Shown piece by piece: positions 11,884-22,911 of a stretch of DNA of 64,000 bases. The DNA comes from Chelydra serpentina (taxonomy: Eukaryota > Chordata > Testudines > Chelydridae): the NCBI GenBank assembly GCA_037349315.1, contig JBAIAC010000006.1, positions 19,875,501 through 19,939,500 of the forward strand, read 5' to 3'. Within the stretch, counting starts at the first letter, position 1. Every line of letters starts with the position of its first letter. The translations under genes and the position numbers were made by a program. The notes below the pieces were generated by a model. The model saw nothing but the letters and a program-made list of their open reading frames with translations. It did not search any database and was not told the origin of the DNA.

Positions 11884-12162
11884 CTGCTGCCCAGGGTGCT
11901 ACCAAGCTAGAGGATCCTGTGGCAGTGACCCACCCCTATCTGAGCAGAAGGAGAATGCTGAGCCGGGAGGGGTCCCAGAACACCATCATGGATCACCCCC
12001 TATTCCCCTTGCTGGAGAAGTCCCTGGTTCTCACCAAGAGTCAGAGTCCCCTGTCGTTCACCCCTTCCGATGGGGAGGGGAAGGAGATGGGTGTAAATAT
12101 GTTAAGCTGTGGGCGATGTTCTCAGTTGTGAACAGTGACTTTGGTAAACATATGTTGTAATC

Positions 12163-12347
12163 GGTGGGAAGGAAAGCTCAGTGGTTTGAGCATTGGCCTG
12201 CTAAACCCAGGGTTATGAGTTCAATCCTTGTGGGGGCCATTTAGGGATCTGGGGCAAAAATTGGGAATTGGTCTTGCTTTGAGCAGGGGGTTGGACTAGA
12301 TGACCTCCTAAGGTCCCTTCCAACCCTGATATTCTATGATTCTATGA
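12163..12347 (+). mobile_element. tRNA-derived SINE with CR1-type tail
   Basis: The head is tRNA-like. An A-box-like AGCTCAGTGGTT lies at 12174-12185 and a B-box-like GAGTTCAATCC at 12217-12227, spaced as in Pol III promoters. The tail from about 12275 reads CTTGCTTTGAGCAGGGGG and ends ATTCTATGATTCTATGA, nearly identical to the 3' end of the CR1 copies in this window. This is the tortoise Pol III SINE design, in which the SINE borrows the LINE tail for reverse transcription. Confidence 0.9.
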
Positions 12348-13551
12348 ATTCTGCTGTCAGAATCCTCCCATTAAACCTTCTGCTTCCAACTTTTAATAAA
12401 TGTTTTGCTTTAACTGTGTGTTGCTCTCTGGAGCCCAGGGAGATGATTGATGAACCACGAAGCTGAGTAGCAGATACTGCCTCCTCAACTGCCTGGGAAC
12501 CTGCATGGCACATATAAAAAGCTCAGTGTTCTTCTGCTGAGCAGCTGGGGGTCTCGGGAAGGGGTGGCTCAGGCGGCTGGGGTTGCTCAGGTTGGCCAGC
12601 CAGCCAGCATGGTTGGGGGAGGCCCAGGGCTACCCCGGCGGCTGGGATTTGGGTGTCCGGCCAGCCCAGGGCTTCTCCGGCCGTAGGAGGCAGGGCCTCA
12701 TGAAGAAGGGGTGGGGGCGGGGTCAGGGGCTAGCCTTCCTGAAGTGGGAGTCCACCTTCTGCCCGTGGCCACAAACTTCCCACCCCATATAATCAAATAG
12801 TACGTAAAAAATCTGGTGCCACTATAGTGCAAATATTTTTGAGTCTCCCCTTCCCTGCAAGATTCAGACATCTGTTAAGCTGTATGGTGCAATGTATGGC
12901 ATTATGTGCTTTAAAAAGCACTACTAATTTTCTATACAGCGGATGTTTAAAACAAACAAAAAGGGGTCAATCAATATCTTACGGGCTTTATTACACATGT
13001 TGAAAATCTAAACCCAATAATAAAGAAAGAGGGAACATGTCAGCAATAAACAACATCTGCCAGTATACTCCTCCCATGCAAAAACAAACAAACTTTAAGC
13101 AGTTTCAACCATGCCAGGGAGTAGTGCTCTCTAACAGCCATTAATTGTACTTAGCACTGCTGACAACAAAAGGTCAGAAAACACAATGGATGCAATACTC
13201 TCCAACCAAAGCAGCAAACCGTCATAAACTTGTTAAAAAAGCTCCCAATAAGAGAGCTAACGAAGTGTGTATAGTAAAGCCAAAAACATGGCACAATGAC
13301 CACATAACTCGGCTGCCACGCTCCACGGCACAAATCCAACCGCAACATGCTAACCCAGTGGAGGTGCTCTGCTATCACTGTCTTTAATGTGTGCCATGTC
13401 ACATGAACGAATGGCTAATGACCTTTGGTTACAGGTGAAAAAATCCCTCACAAAGCTATATATCCCCATAAATATGTACCAGTGTTCCCTCTTATTTTTC
13501 CAGCAGCTTTACATCTTCTGTGTCCCTGTTGTGTAAAGATGTGTGGCCCAT
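12348..13551. other. Unassigned stretch with a G-rich block
   Basis: No gene is recognised. A G-rich block at about 12540-12780 (GGGGTGGCTCAGGCGGCTGG and similar) looks like the interior of a reptile DNA-element repeat, but no ends could be defined. The opposed frames at 13145-13402 have no motif. Confidence 0.35.
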
Positions 13552-13643
13552 TAGGGTGACCAGACAGCAAGTGTGAAAAATCGGGATGGGGGTGGAGAGT
13601 AATAGGCGCCTATAGAAGAAAATCGGGACATCTGTTCACCCTA
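13552..13643. mobile_element. Short MITE with TAGGGTGACCAGA ends
   Basis: The left end TAGGGTGACCAGA mirrors the right end TCTGTTCACCCTA with one mismatch. The interior has two AAATCGGGA motifs. It is a 92-bp non-coding copy of a TIR family. Confidence 0.65.
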
Positions 13644-13644
13644 G

Positions 13645-14930
13645 TGCCCATGTGGCATCTCTGATTTCCCTTGCCCATTGGGAACCAGGTCCAGTTTACC
13701 TGTAGTTGGTATCCAGCTGCCTGTACAGAGTTGGTAAATCAGAGTTGTCCTGAGTCCACTTGGGATGGAACCAATCTCCTTTACCCAGCAGCAGACAACG
13801 ATTATACAGACAGAATTTGCCACATTGGCATCCAGCTGGGTGCAATGACTGCCCCAACGAACTTCCAGCCTATCAAATGTGCACTCCATGACCATTCTGC
13901 AGGTACTTTACTTGTAGCTGAATTCCCTTTCTCCAGGGTTATTGATGTTGGGGTACACTTTCAGGAGCCAAGTTTGGAGTGTGTATAACAGTTGCCACAG
14001 ACATGCCATACAGGACCATATCATTTCTGAGAAATAAAATCCCTTCTTCCCCCTTCAAGTACAATCCTGAACTTCTCAACATCCTGGTGTCATGACCTTT
14101 CTAGAGTTTCCCCATTTTGTATTCAGGAATCTGCCTCTTTGGTCCACTAAATCTTGCAGGACGATCAAATAGGAACATTTTCCATTCACATACTCACTTG
14201 ACCCTTGTGGTGGGAAAAGTACTGGGATATGGGTGCCATTGCTGGCTGCTGCAGTTTGGAAAGCCCATCCTTGGAAACCCAGCTATTATTGCTAGAACTT
14301 TTCTTATGGCAACCACCTGTGGGTAAACAACAGTGTTAACTGCCTCACAGACCTGCAAAACCACAACCCCCAACCCTGGACGTTCCAACCCAAAGTGGTT
14401 TGCACTGAACCTATAGCTTGCCAGATTCCACAGGGCAATAGCCACCTGAGTCTACATTCATACAGCTTCCATGAAGCAAGTGTTCAGGTGCTGGAGACTT
14501 GGTGCAAGATCTTCACACACTTCCACGAAAGTCTGTTTCCCCATTCAGATGTTCTGAAGCCACATGCTAGTCATCCAGGTTTCCAAAACTATATGGTCCC
14601 ACCAGACGGTGCTGCTGCTCCTGCATCAGATGCATACTGACATTCACTGTATCTATACAGTGGGACCTGAAAGACATGTCATTGAAACCTCAAGGTCAGC
14701 TGCCATCAACATATCACCCAAATGCTGCCCAAATTCCAGTCAGCATCTTGGTAATTGCCTACTACATTACCTAACCATTTGTCCCTCAGTAAGGAGCAGG
14801 AGCAGAACTGGATCATCATCCCATTACTCCATGTCTTCCATCCAGTTTTGCAGGAATAACAGTGAGATTTGATGTAATCAGAAATTGCCACTGGCAAATG
14901 TGTAAAGGCAGGTGACAGTACCAACAAAAC
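13645..14930 (-). pseudogene. HARBI1-like Harbinger transposase pseudogene
   Basis: A Harbinger/PIF transposase is a DDE nuclease that inserts at 3-bp targets. Minus-strand pieces follow HARBI1 order. At 14927-14706 are N-terminal remnants. At 14445-14194 come MAIALWNLAS, VCEAVNTVVYPQVV and AGFPRMGFPNC, the blocks just before the first catalytic Asp. At 13895-13641 comes MVMECTFDRLEVRW, the VECxFGRLKxRW-type block of the C-terminal catalytic part, ending in VCCW where VCCVLHN is usual. Stops and frameshifts separate the blocks and the DDE triad is not intact. A small MITE abuts the 3' end. Confidence 0.7.
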
Positions 14931-15317
14931 ACAGGAGAGCAGGTCTTAGAGTGTCTCTCTATGATTCACAGAACCCAAGATACCTTCCTGAAGTGGTAGT
15001 GCTAATGTTATGTAACAATAGCAGCTATGTGGATGCAGGTATGCACATGTAGACAGGGTTAGACCGTGTCCAGCAGAATACATGTGGACTCTCAGGCAAG
15101 GGTATGGAAAACACACAAGAGAATTACATGCTTCACTACTTGGGTATGTGCGTAAGTGTAGACAGATCTGTAAAGTTGGCTGAAAAATAGCGGAGAAAAA
15201 GAATGGTGCACATTTTGTCAAATTTTCCATTTTTTCCATTAAAATTCAGACTTTTTGAATTAAAACCATTACAATTTTAAAAACCTAGAAATTTTCCACA
15301 GTGTGATTCTAGTGTGA
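14931..15317. other. Unassigned stretch
   Basis: No gene or confident repeat is seen. A minus-strand 97-codon frame has no recognisable motif. Confidence 0.4.
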
Positions 15318-15327
15318 TTTTATATAT

Positions 15328-15443
15328 ACATTTTCCATGTGCTTGTATTTCTCTCTATATATACATATAGAAATACAAGCACATGGAAAATGTGTATATA
15401 TATATAATATATTTATATAGAAATACAAGCACATGGAAAATGT
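15328..15443. repeat. 25-bp perfect palindrome arms plus a third copy
   Basis: A 25-bp arm at 15328-15352 is the exact reverse complement of 15369-15393, across a 16-bp AT-rich loop. The same 25 bases recur in direct orientation at 15419-15443, 50 bp after the second arm. The flanks are TATATA-rich. The sequence could extrude as a hairpin or cruciform. Confidence 0.9.
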
Positions 15444-15450
15444 ATACCAT

Positions 15451-17225
15451 TAAAGAAAAAGCCCATCCAAATCTATGCTTTCCCCTTCATTACACTCAAG
15501 AGGGTTACATTTCATTTGAACTTTGTCTAAGTGCATTTCACCTCTAGGTGGAGAATTGTTGTTTTAACCGCACATTAATGGCCGTACAAATTGACTTTGT
15601 CGCTCCCATCCTGGCAGATCCAGAGCTATGGATCTTGAGCTTTTTTACTATCAGTGTTTACTAATACTCAATAGTAAAAGAAAAATCACATGCGAGTGAT
15701 GAACTGTTGACTTCATACTTTTGGGCGCTTGGGTGTGACATTTTGTGATGTCCCAAAAATAGAAATTCACAGCCTAAATGCACACAACTGTTACCAGTTA
15801 GAGTGCCTGTAATGCAGCTAGAGATATAGCACTGAGGACCTTCTTCAAAAACACAGGCTCCTAGCAGCAGAGTTGAATGGAAAGTCCATAGAAGCTGGAA
15901 ATGAAAAAGAACTATTAAGTCAACCAGTTTATTCCACAGCAAATGTAGGATTGTTCCCTACAGTACATTATAGTGCTCATGATTATATTAACGTTATGTT
16001 CTGGGTTTTACTATATAAACCACTTTTTTTCATTTGTCCGGAGCGTGCTTTCTGTCTGTCTAGGTTCATAAACAGCAACCACCAGCTTTGTCATTCTTAG
16101 CAAATTAATTCCTTTTCATTTGAAAATGTCCATGCCTGGTATCTTGCTGAAGGCGAATATTTTTGGAAAATTTGATTACAAATATATTTTTTTGAGTTAT
16201 GCAAGTGTGAAAAAGCACACTCTTCACAGCTGCTACAGTCATACAATTTGTACTTAAACCCTGGCTTATGTATGTTCCACTGGGGGCTATGATTCAAGCC
16301 AAATTTTAAATAAATTCATTCGGTAGTTTTAAAGTTCAGCATGCTTAAAATCAGTAAATATTTCTTCAAATTAGGACAACGGATACTGATACCATTTGGA
16401 AAGTATAAGGACATTCCAGAGTTTGGGACGGTCCCACTGTTATGTGTCACTTCTTCCAAAGGGCTGTTAACTCTGGTCCCAAATCTATCTGTCCCTTTAA
16501 TCGAGTTCATAGCACTTCACTGTTATTCCCTGCAAAACTAGGTGAAAGACATGGAGCAATGGGAGGATGATCTAGTTCTGCGCCTTATTGTAGCACAAAT
16601 CCAGTGGCGCAGGCAATCACCAAGACTCTGAATGGAATTTATTACTTAGTAATTTGTATTGCAGTAATGCCAAATGGTCCCAATTCGTGATCTGGGCCTC
16701 ATTATCCTAAGCATTGTGTACACATAAAACAGAAAGACATTTATACTGTCCCAAAGAGCTTCCAATCTAAGTCAGTGTTTGCAAAATATATGGCACTACA
16801 TACATTTATTGTTATTGGTAATAATAGGGATCCCCTCAGACTTAATGGTGGAAGGGCCAGTAAGGAAGTCTTTTGATCAAGGCATCTATCTTGTCTCTGC
16901 AAGATGAATAGCCCAGAGTTGTTCTCTTTATTATTTCCTTCTCAACCCTGTTATTTTTTTTAGCTCAAAACAAGGAAATTCCATAAAAATAGCTGTGAGA
17001 ACTCACTCAAAAACCAGGTAGTTCTCAAAGTTGAGGTTGAACACTGAAGCTTCACTTTGCCAACCTTGTGCATAAGCCTTTAAGACATGGTCTTTTCCAT
17101 TATACTGCATATTTGGAAAAATAATAAAATTCAAGCTGGCATTTCTGGACAGGTAACCTAACTTTGGGAATTTCCTGGGTTTTGAGTGCTTGTGACTGCA
17201 TATTAATGTTGCAATAATGATAGGT
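15451..17225. other. Unassigned stretch with one old repeat fragment
   Basis: Mostly unique-looking AT-rich DNA. About 16715-16790 (CCCAAAGAGCTTCCAATCTA) belongs to the same ancient repeat seen at 41795, 54220 and 56565. Confidence 0.4.
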
Positions 17226-20200
17226 TTATTTACATGGAATTATATAATGTGTTGTCCAGCCTAGCTTTAAATTAGATTTATATAGCAGCCGTTCAGCCAT
17301 GTAAGCATGGGATTGATGGAGCTGGGACGCAGCAGAGACTCTGTGTCCAGAGCCACGTAGATCTTGAGATCTCCCTGGATGGGAGACTGAGCTGAACACT
17401 CTACCTAATCCATGGTGGGAAAGACTGGAGATAGTAAAACTCTGTGCGTACAATGGGATGGTTCAGAGGATACTTGTGCAGCCTCTTATCCTCTAAGCAG
17501 CTTTGAGCCACACCTTTCCTCCTCAAAGGCTCTCCTGTCCCTCTTGCAAACCAGGATCTCTACATATTCTTATTCAGGCCCAGTGCAGAAGATCTCCTCC
17601 ATAAATGTTTCCTGCCTCTGCACTGCTCCGTCCAGTCCCATTCATCTGAAGGCCCAATGTCAAGCTTGGGTGTTGCAGAGGGACTTGGACTCTACAGAAA
17701 GGTGAATTTTATCCTCCTAGAGGAAGTGTTATTTCTCAATCCATCATCCTGATTCCTGGTATGTTACTTGGCAAAGAACCATATTTCATAGTGAATAGAG
17801 GGTCAGTTTATCCTGACCAGGATAATTTAGGAAATTCTTCCCAGTTTTGGCATCCCACAGAAGGCGTGCTTTGGCCCTTTTTGAGAAGAGAAATAAGTAT
17901 GAAGCATCATATATAAAAGCACTCTCACTTGCAGTCCAGTTTTGGTTTATTATAACAGATGCAGCTTTCGCTATTTCATTTATTGTTATTGCAAATTTTT
18001 CAGTGAAGCTAAATTCTAGCTCCCCACATAGGCTAGCAGACTTTCTTCTAAAGTTGTAGTGTCAAAAATAAATAAATAAACAAAAAATAAATAAATAAAG
18101 CAAGGTGTGAGGAGGGATTTGGTAGGTGGGTTTCCCCAAATTCTTGCAGCTGTCAGCCAACTATGATGTTCTTCATTTTTTTGTAACCTTCCTATGCCTC
18201 ATTCATGTGACATGGAAACAATTACATTAAAATGCAGATGTAGATTCCAGTAATCTCCTTGGAATAGACAAATAGACTTTGAAATCATTTATAAATGATG
18301 CACAAAATCTGCGTGCCATCTGCTCGCTGATGGAGGAAAAACACGTTTCTCCCAACAGGCTTTTTATGTACAATATTGCTATTTTCACATAGCGAGGAGA
18401 AAAAAAAACAACAGCTAGCCAAGCAGTCTTGGAGTTTAACTCACTCGGATATGCGCAGAGGGTTGTGGTGTGATGAACCATTGTGTGGGTCCCTAGGGAA
18501 AGGGCAGGGCATGTGCAAGGAACCTTTCCCTCCTTCCACTGCTCCTTGTGCCATCTGTGCCAGGACCACTCACAACAGTTTCTTCAGGCAAGGACTGATT
18601 TCATTTTCTTACCCCCAGCAAACAAGTGGCCTGAAATAAAGGTAAGGAGGTGCCTGAAGGCAGGGCAGGGTAATAGCATCAACCCACCAGGGGGGAGCAA
18701 TCTGCATCATTTTAATGGATATTGCAAAATGTTCACTGTGTATTGCACCCTCAAGATGGACTCTATCTCCTTAAGCACAATTTCTTCCATTGCTCCTCTA
18801 GGGTCAGTGTAGCTCTGCACTGCCTCCTACCCAGGACTGTGTACATTTGTACACTCTCTCTCTCCTAGAGCCACACGTGTTTAACGTGTTATCTTGAGAA
18901 TCTGCTGTAATTCAGGTGTAAACAGGAGCTCTAATTTGCTCCTGTATTACCTGATGCAACATTTAAAAACTGGAAAATGTAAAGTCCATTTGAAATATTA
19001 ATTTTACACGTTGGCATAATGCATGTGACTAGCTTCACAGCAATGTGCCTCTTTAATTAACAAAGCCAATATCTCAGAGAGGGCCTGAGTTTGTAAGGTG
19101 CAGCGAGCCCCCAACACCTGTTGACTTCAAACTCAGTGGAGCTCTCTCAGTATCTTGCAAGATTGAGCCCAGGAAGAGAACACTGTAGAGTTTTAAACAT
19201 TTGAAACAAACACTGACCTTATAAAGACCCTGATTCTGGTCCCATTGAAGTCAATGGCGTAACTCCTTTGAGTTCAATAGGAGCAGGCTCACATGCTAAA
19301 TGTAATGGTTTAGGGGTCATCTCTGTGGGTCTTAATCCTGTCGATCCACATGTGAATAATCCCATTGAAATGAAAGGGATTACTCACATAAATAAATGCT
19401 CCCCAGTGTGCACAGCTGAGCCCTGGCTACGGTGTTGTGCTTGTTGGTGGCATAGAGGGGGCAGATTCTGCCAGGCTCACTGCCACTGAGTTGTACTTTG
19501 CTCTCTGAATAGTCCCACTGAAATTGATGGGATTGCAGGTGGAATAATGTACTGCCAAAAATGAGCAAGGATATCAGAATTTGGCGTGCTGTGATTTCAG
19601 TGTCCTAGGATGAGGAACTGTTTGGCTCATTTGTAACTTCAGTAGAGGACTCTGTAGTGCAGCAGCTTTGCCACACAGGATTCACACAGGTTTTATGTTA
19701 CCATTGTCTGTTCAATGTGCAGAACATTGGCTGTGTAACTGCTGTAAAACTTTCTTTTGTAATTTATTTATCTCGAAAACTGCAGTTTACATGCAATGTC
19801 TGGTTTCTAGTGCGGTCTTGCTTTCGTTTCCAGCTGGGCTGATGGAAGAAGTCAAATGACTTGCAGAAGGTCACCTGGTGATGTTAGCCAGTGTCTCAGG
19901 CCAAATTATAATAATCCAGTTCCTTCCTGGCTGCTGGGTTTTTCTTTCTTTGTTTGTTTCCCCCCCTCTAACCACAAATGTATACTAAGCCCCATGTATT
20001 GACTTGGAAACATATCGCCTACAGTGGTAATGCTGCATGACTGTACTCAGGTGAAATCTAAGCGGGACAATATTTTATCAGCAGGAGACTATTTTGCTGG
20101 AGATTGGGACCAAGGACATGAGGGTTTGGCTGCTTACTTTAGCTATGGAGACAAGCATCTTTATGGCCTCCACTTAATTTACATTTTATTACATTTTAAT

Positions 20201-20600
20201 ACTTGTGGATATTTGATTGGTTCTGGCTTTTGGCCTATCCCACAATCATGCAGTTTTAAATCCACTCTGAAATAGATGTTTCTTCCTCTCGGAGTGTCAA
20301 AGGGGCCTGTACTTTTTTTAGGGAAGTACAGTGGCAGAACTGCTGGATTAATGGTGGAAGGGTTAGTGTTAGTCAGGGGCAATAAGAAAGGAAGGGAAAA
20401 CTTAACATAAAAATCTAGCCGTGGAGATAGCGCACAGCCAACTCGAGGGAAATAAGTGTCATATAGTGTTTAACTATGAAGCCTTCTAGAACTGGTCAGG
20501 AATTTTTGGATGAAATGTTTTTTTTTTAATTTGGAATAAGACAATTAATCAGAACTGAAGCTTTTCACAGAAATGAATGTTTCAGCACAGATTTTGTTGA
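17226..20600. other. Unassigned stretch
   Basis: No gene is recognised. There is an (AAAT)n-like run at 18067-18098. Around 19230-19540 are several CCCATTGAAGTCAATGG-like words that often occur in reptile foldback repeats, but no element end could be fixed. Confidence 0.4.
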
Positions 20601-20630
20601 GAAGGTTTCTCATGCTCCGGTTGAAATCCC

Positions 20631-20845
20631 TGGTTAGGGCCCTCACCTGGGAGGTGGAAGACCAGCTTCAAGTCCCTTCTCTGGCTGATTCCCACATCCT
20701 AGATGAGTAGTATAACCCTTGAGCTCTTGCCCAGTGAATATTTAATTTTTTATACAAAGTGGAACAGCTCCAATAGGAGCAATTGGGAATCAGGCTAAGA
20801 GCAAGGACTTCAACCTGGGTCTCCCACCTCTCAGGAGATTGGCTA
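20631..20845. repeat. tRNA-like foldback pair
   Basis: The left arm (20631-20676) has tRNA-like features: TGGTTAGGGCCCTCACCTGG resembles an A-box region and AGCTTCAAGTCCC a B box. The right arm (20805-20845) is its imperfect inverted copy, reading GGACTTCAACCTGGGTCTCC. Between them are about 130 bp without coding sense. It may be a foldback MITE or two head-to-head SINE copies. Confidence 0.55.
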
Positions 20846-21402
20846 TTGTGGCCTATCACTCAACCTCTCCTGTTGAATGGGAAGGTTGACCTATCACCTT
20901 TCCACTAAGGTTTGACTCCACAGATTTTCTGCTTTTATCGTGAGTGGCTCTTGCATTTCATCACTGGAGCAAATTTCATCACTAGCTCTGTGCAGAGCAG
21001 GGAAATCATAGCTCAGTGCTCTGAAACACCAAGCAGAACTGGAGCAGACCCTAATGCAACAATGCGGACTGTGCTGTTGTGTGAGAGGGAGGAGCAACAT
21101 GGCTCTAACCTCACCTCAAATGCCTGCGGTTAGGACCATAGGCCCTACCCTGCATTACCAAGGAAGTGAAGAAGAGAAAATAGAATGTAGCAAACCAGGT
21201 CTTTCTTATTTTATTGGCTAGACTCACATACAATGCATAACAGCAAATCTCTTTGTTTCAGGTGCCAAATCTGGGTTTTTATTCCTGTGGTGGTGGGCTT
21301 TTCTTTCAAGTAATTATTAATAAATTAATGAATGTTATTAATCTAGTTTGTGGGAGGGGGAAGAGGCATTTTCATGTGCATTGTATTTGTGGGTGTTATA
21401 TT

Positions 21403-21930
21403 TGAGGCCTCATTTGGAGTACTGTGTCCAGTTTTGGGCCCCACACTACAAGAAGGATGTGGATAAATTGGAAAGAGTCCAGCGGAGGACAACAAAAATG
21501 ATTAGGGGGCTGGATCATATGACTTATGAGGAGAGGCTGAGGGAACTGGGATTGTTTAGCCTGCAGAAGAGAAGAATGAGGGGGGATTTGATAGCTGCTT
21601 TCAACTACCTGAAAGGGGGTTCCAGAGAGGATGGATCTAGACTGTTCTCAGTGGTAGAAGATGATAGAACAAGGAGTAATGGTCTCAAGTTGCAGAGGGG
21701 GAGGGTTAGGTTGGATATTAGGAAAAACTTTTTCACTAGTAGGGTGGTGAAGAACGGGAATGGGTTACCTAGGGAGGTGGTGGAATCTCCTTCCTTAGAG
21801 GTTTTTAAGGTCAGGCTTGACAAAGTCCTGGCTGGGATGATTTAGTTGGGGTTGGTCCTGCTTTGAGCAGGGGGTTGGACTAGATGACCTCCTGAGGTCC
21901 CTTCCAACCTTGAGATTCTATGATCCTATA
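21403..21930 (+). pseudogene. Young-type CR1 LINE, 5'-truncated 3' end
   Basis: The plus strand encodes the last ~147 residues of CR1 ORF2: [37 protein letters not shown], then [16 protein letters not shown] and a C-terminus KVLAGMI at 21845. The 3' UTR ends GAGATTCTATGATCCTATA. It is very similar to the full-length CR1 at 34385-38910. The frame is open across the whole preserved part, so this is a fairly young but truncated copy with no RT or endonuclease. Confidence 0.93.
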
Positions 21931-21950
21931 TACTGTATCAAGTACAATAT

Positions 21951-22911
21951 TGCCAACCTCGAAGTTTCAAAAATCATGAGTCAGACCCCAAACAATCATA
22001 AGACTGTCTCAAACATCACAAGAACTTTTTCTAAAAAAATGATATTGTATTCTTGGGCCTCCAAGAAGATGGGAAGATGACATCGTTAAACGTTTCAGAC
22101 GAACATGGAGAAGAAAGGCAAGAGTGCGAGAAGAATGGCAGACGTGTTGTGATCGGCGCAGTCTTAATGACAGCTGAAGTCCGATCGATCCAGGTGATCC
22201 AGGTGATTATTTTTGGTCTGCCTTTTGGTTTATACACTCGTCCTGACACACCCTCCCCAGTGTGTGTGTGTGTCAGTTACTGGGTTGCCAGCGCTCCCAA
22301 ATGTACAGCGTAAGGTGGGTTTTGGCAGGAGATCTCACCCCACATCTGCCCACCTTTCCAACCCCCCAAAATCAACACTCTCCCTCAAAGCCCAAATCAG
22401 TTCTCCCCATCTCCAGCTTCACTCCAGCTCCTCCTGCAGGTCCTGGGGTTTGTCACCCATCTCTCCCAGGCTTGGGGGAGGGGCTGCAGTGAGGTCTCCT
22501 TATCCCCGTTCCAGGCTGAGGGGGCATCTTAAGGGATTCTTCATCTCCCTCTCTCTCTTCCCCTGCCAGGTGGTGCAGAGCGGGAGAAAGAAGGGGAGAA
22601 GCGGAGGAGCCACAGGAGGGGAAGGAGGGAGCCAGCCTGCCCTGAGCTGCTTGGCTCTGTTTGCTCCCTGTTCCCCTCCCCCCTCCTGTGAGAATAATGT
22701 CAGTTCTTGAGGGAGGGTGAAAAGGTCCTGCTTGCCCTGATTGGCTGCTCTTTCCCAGGAGGTGGGGAAGGAAGCCAATCAGAGGGGGTCTATTCCTAGG
22801 CAGGGCTTAAATTTTAGAGGGCTGGAGCTTCGCAGGTCACCTTTTGCCTGACTCCAGCCCTAACTGAAGTCCCATGACACTCAAAAAATCTTGAGGATTG
22901 GCAACACTGTG
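21951..22911. mobile_element. TTGCCAAC-family TIR element with a long GC-rich interior
   Basis: The left end TATTGCCAACCTCGAAG is mirrored by the right end CTTGAGGATTGGCAACACT. The left inner part (AATCATGAGTCAGACCCC) matches the family copies at 26505 and 28603. The interior holds a LINE protein tail (22056-22180), a TG-rich run near 22258 and a GC-rich non-coding block (22300-22870) with inverted CCAAT words at about 22738 and 22773. I infer several nested pieces. Confidence 0.5.
22056..22180 (+). pseudogene. Non-LTR retrotransposon protein tail (GRPPxRWxDDI type)
   Basis: In one plus frame can be read GPPRRWEDDIVKRFRR, then TWRRKARVREEWQTCCDRR and a stop. The GRPPxRWxDDI...W...A.DR..W pattern is the C-terminal signature of many LINE proteins outside CR1, RTE-like ones among them. 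It is followed by GATCCAGGTGATCCAGGTGA, a short tandem repeat such as some LINEs carry at the 3' end. Only about 40 residues remain. Confidence 0.55.

Noticed and set aside
17336..17395. 5S rRNA-like words (CTGGATGGGAGACTG)
   Set aside because: Only about 15 bases resemble the 5S rRNA 3' region; the rest of the gene is not visible, so a 5S gene or 5S-derived SINE cannot be supported.
22213..22778. 165-codon plus-strand frame and 92-codon minus-strand frame
   Set aside because: Ser/Pro-rich open frames in a GC-rich repeat interior; no motif, no start context and no conserved domain.
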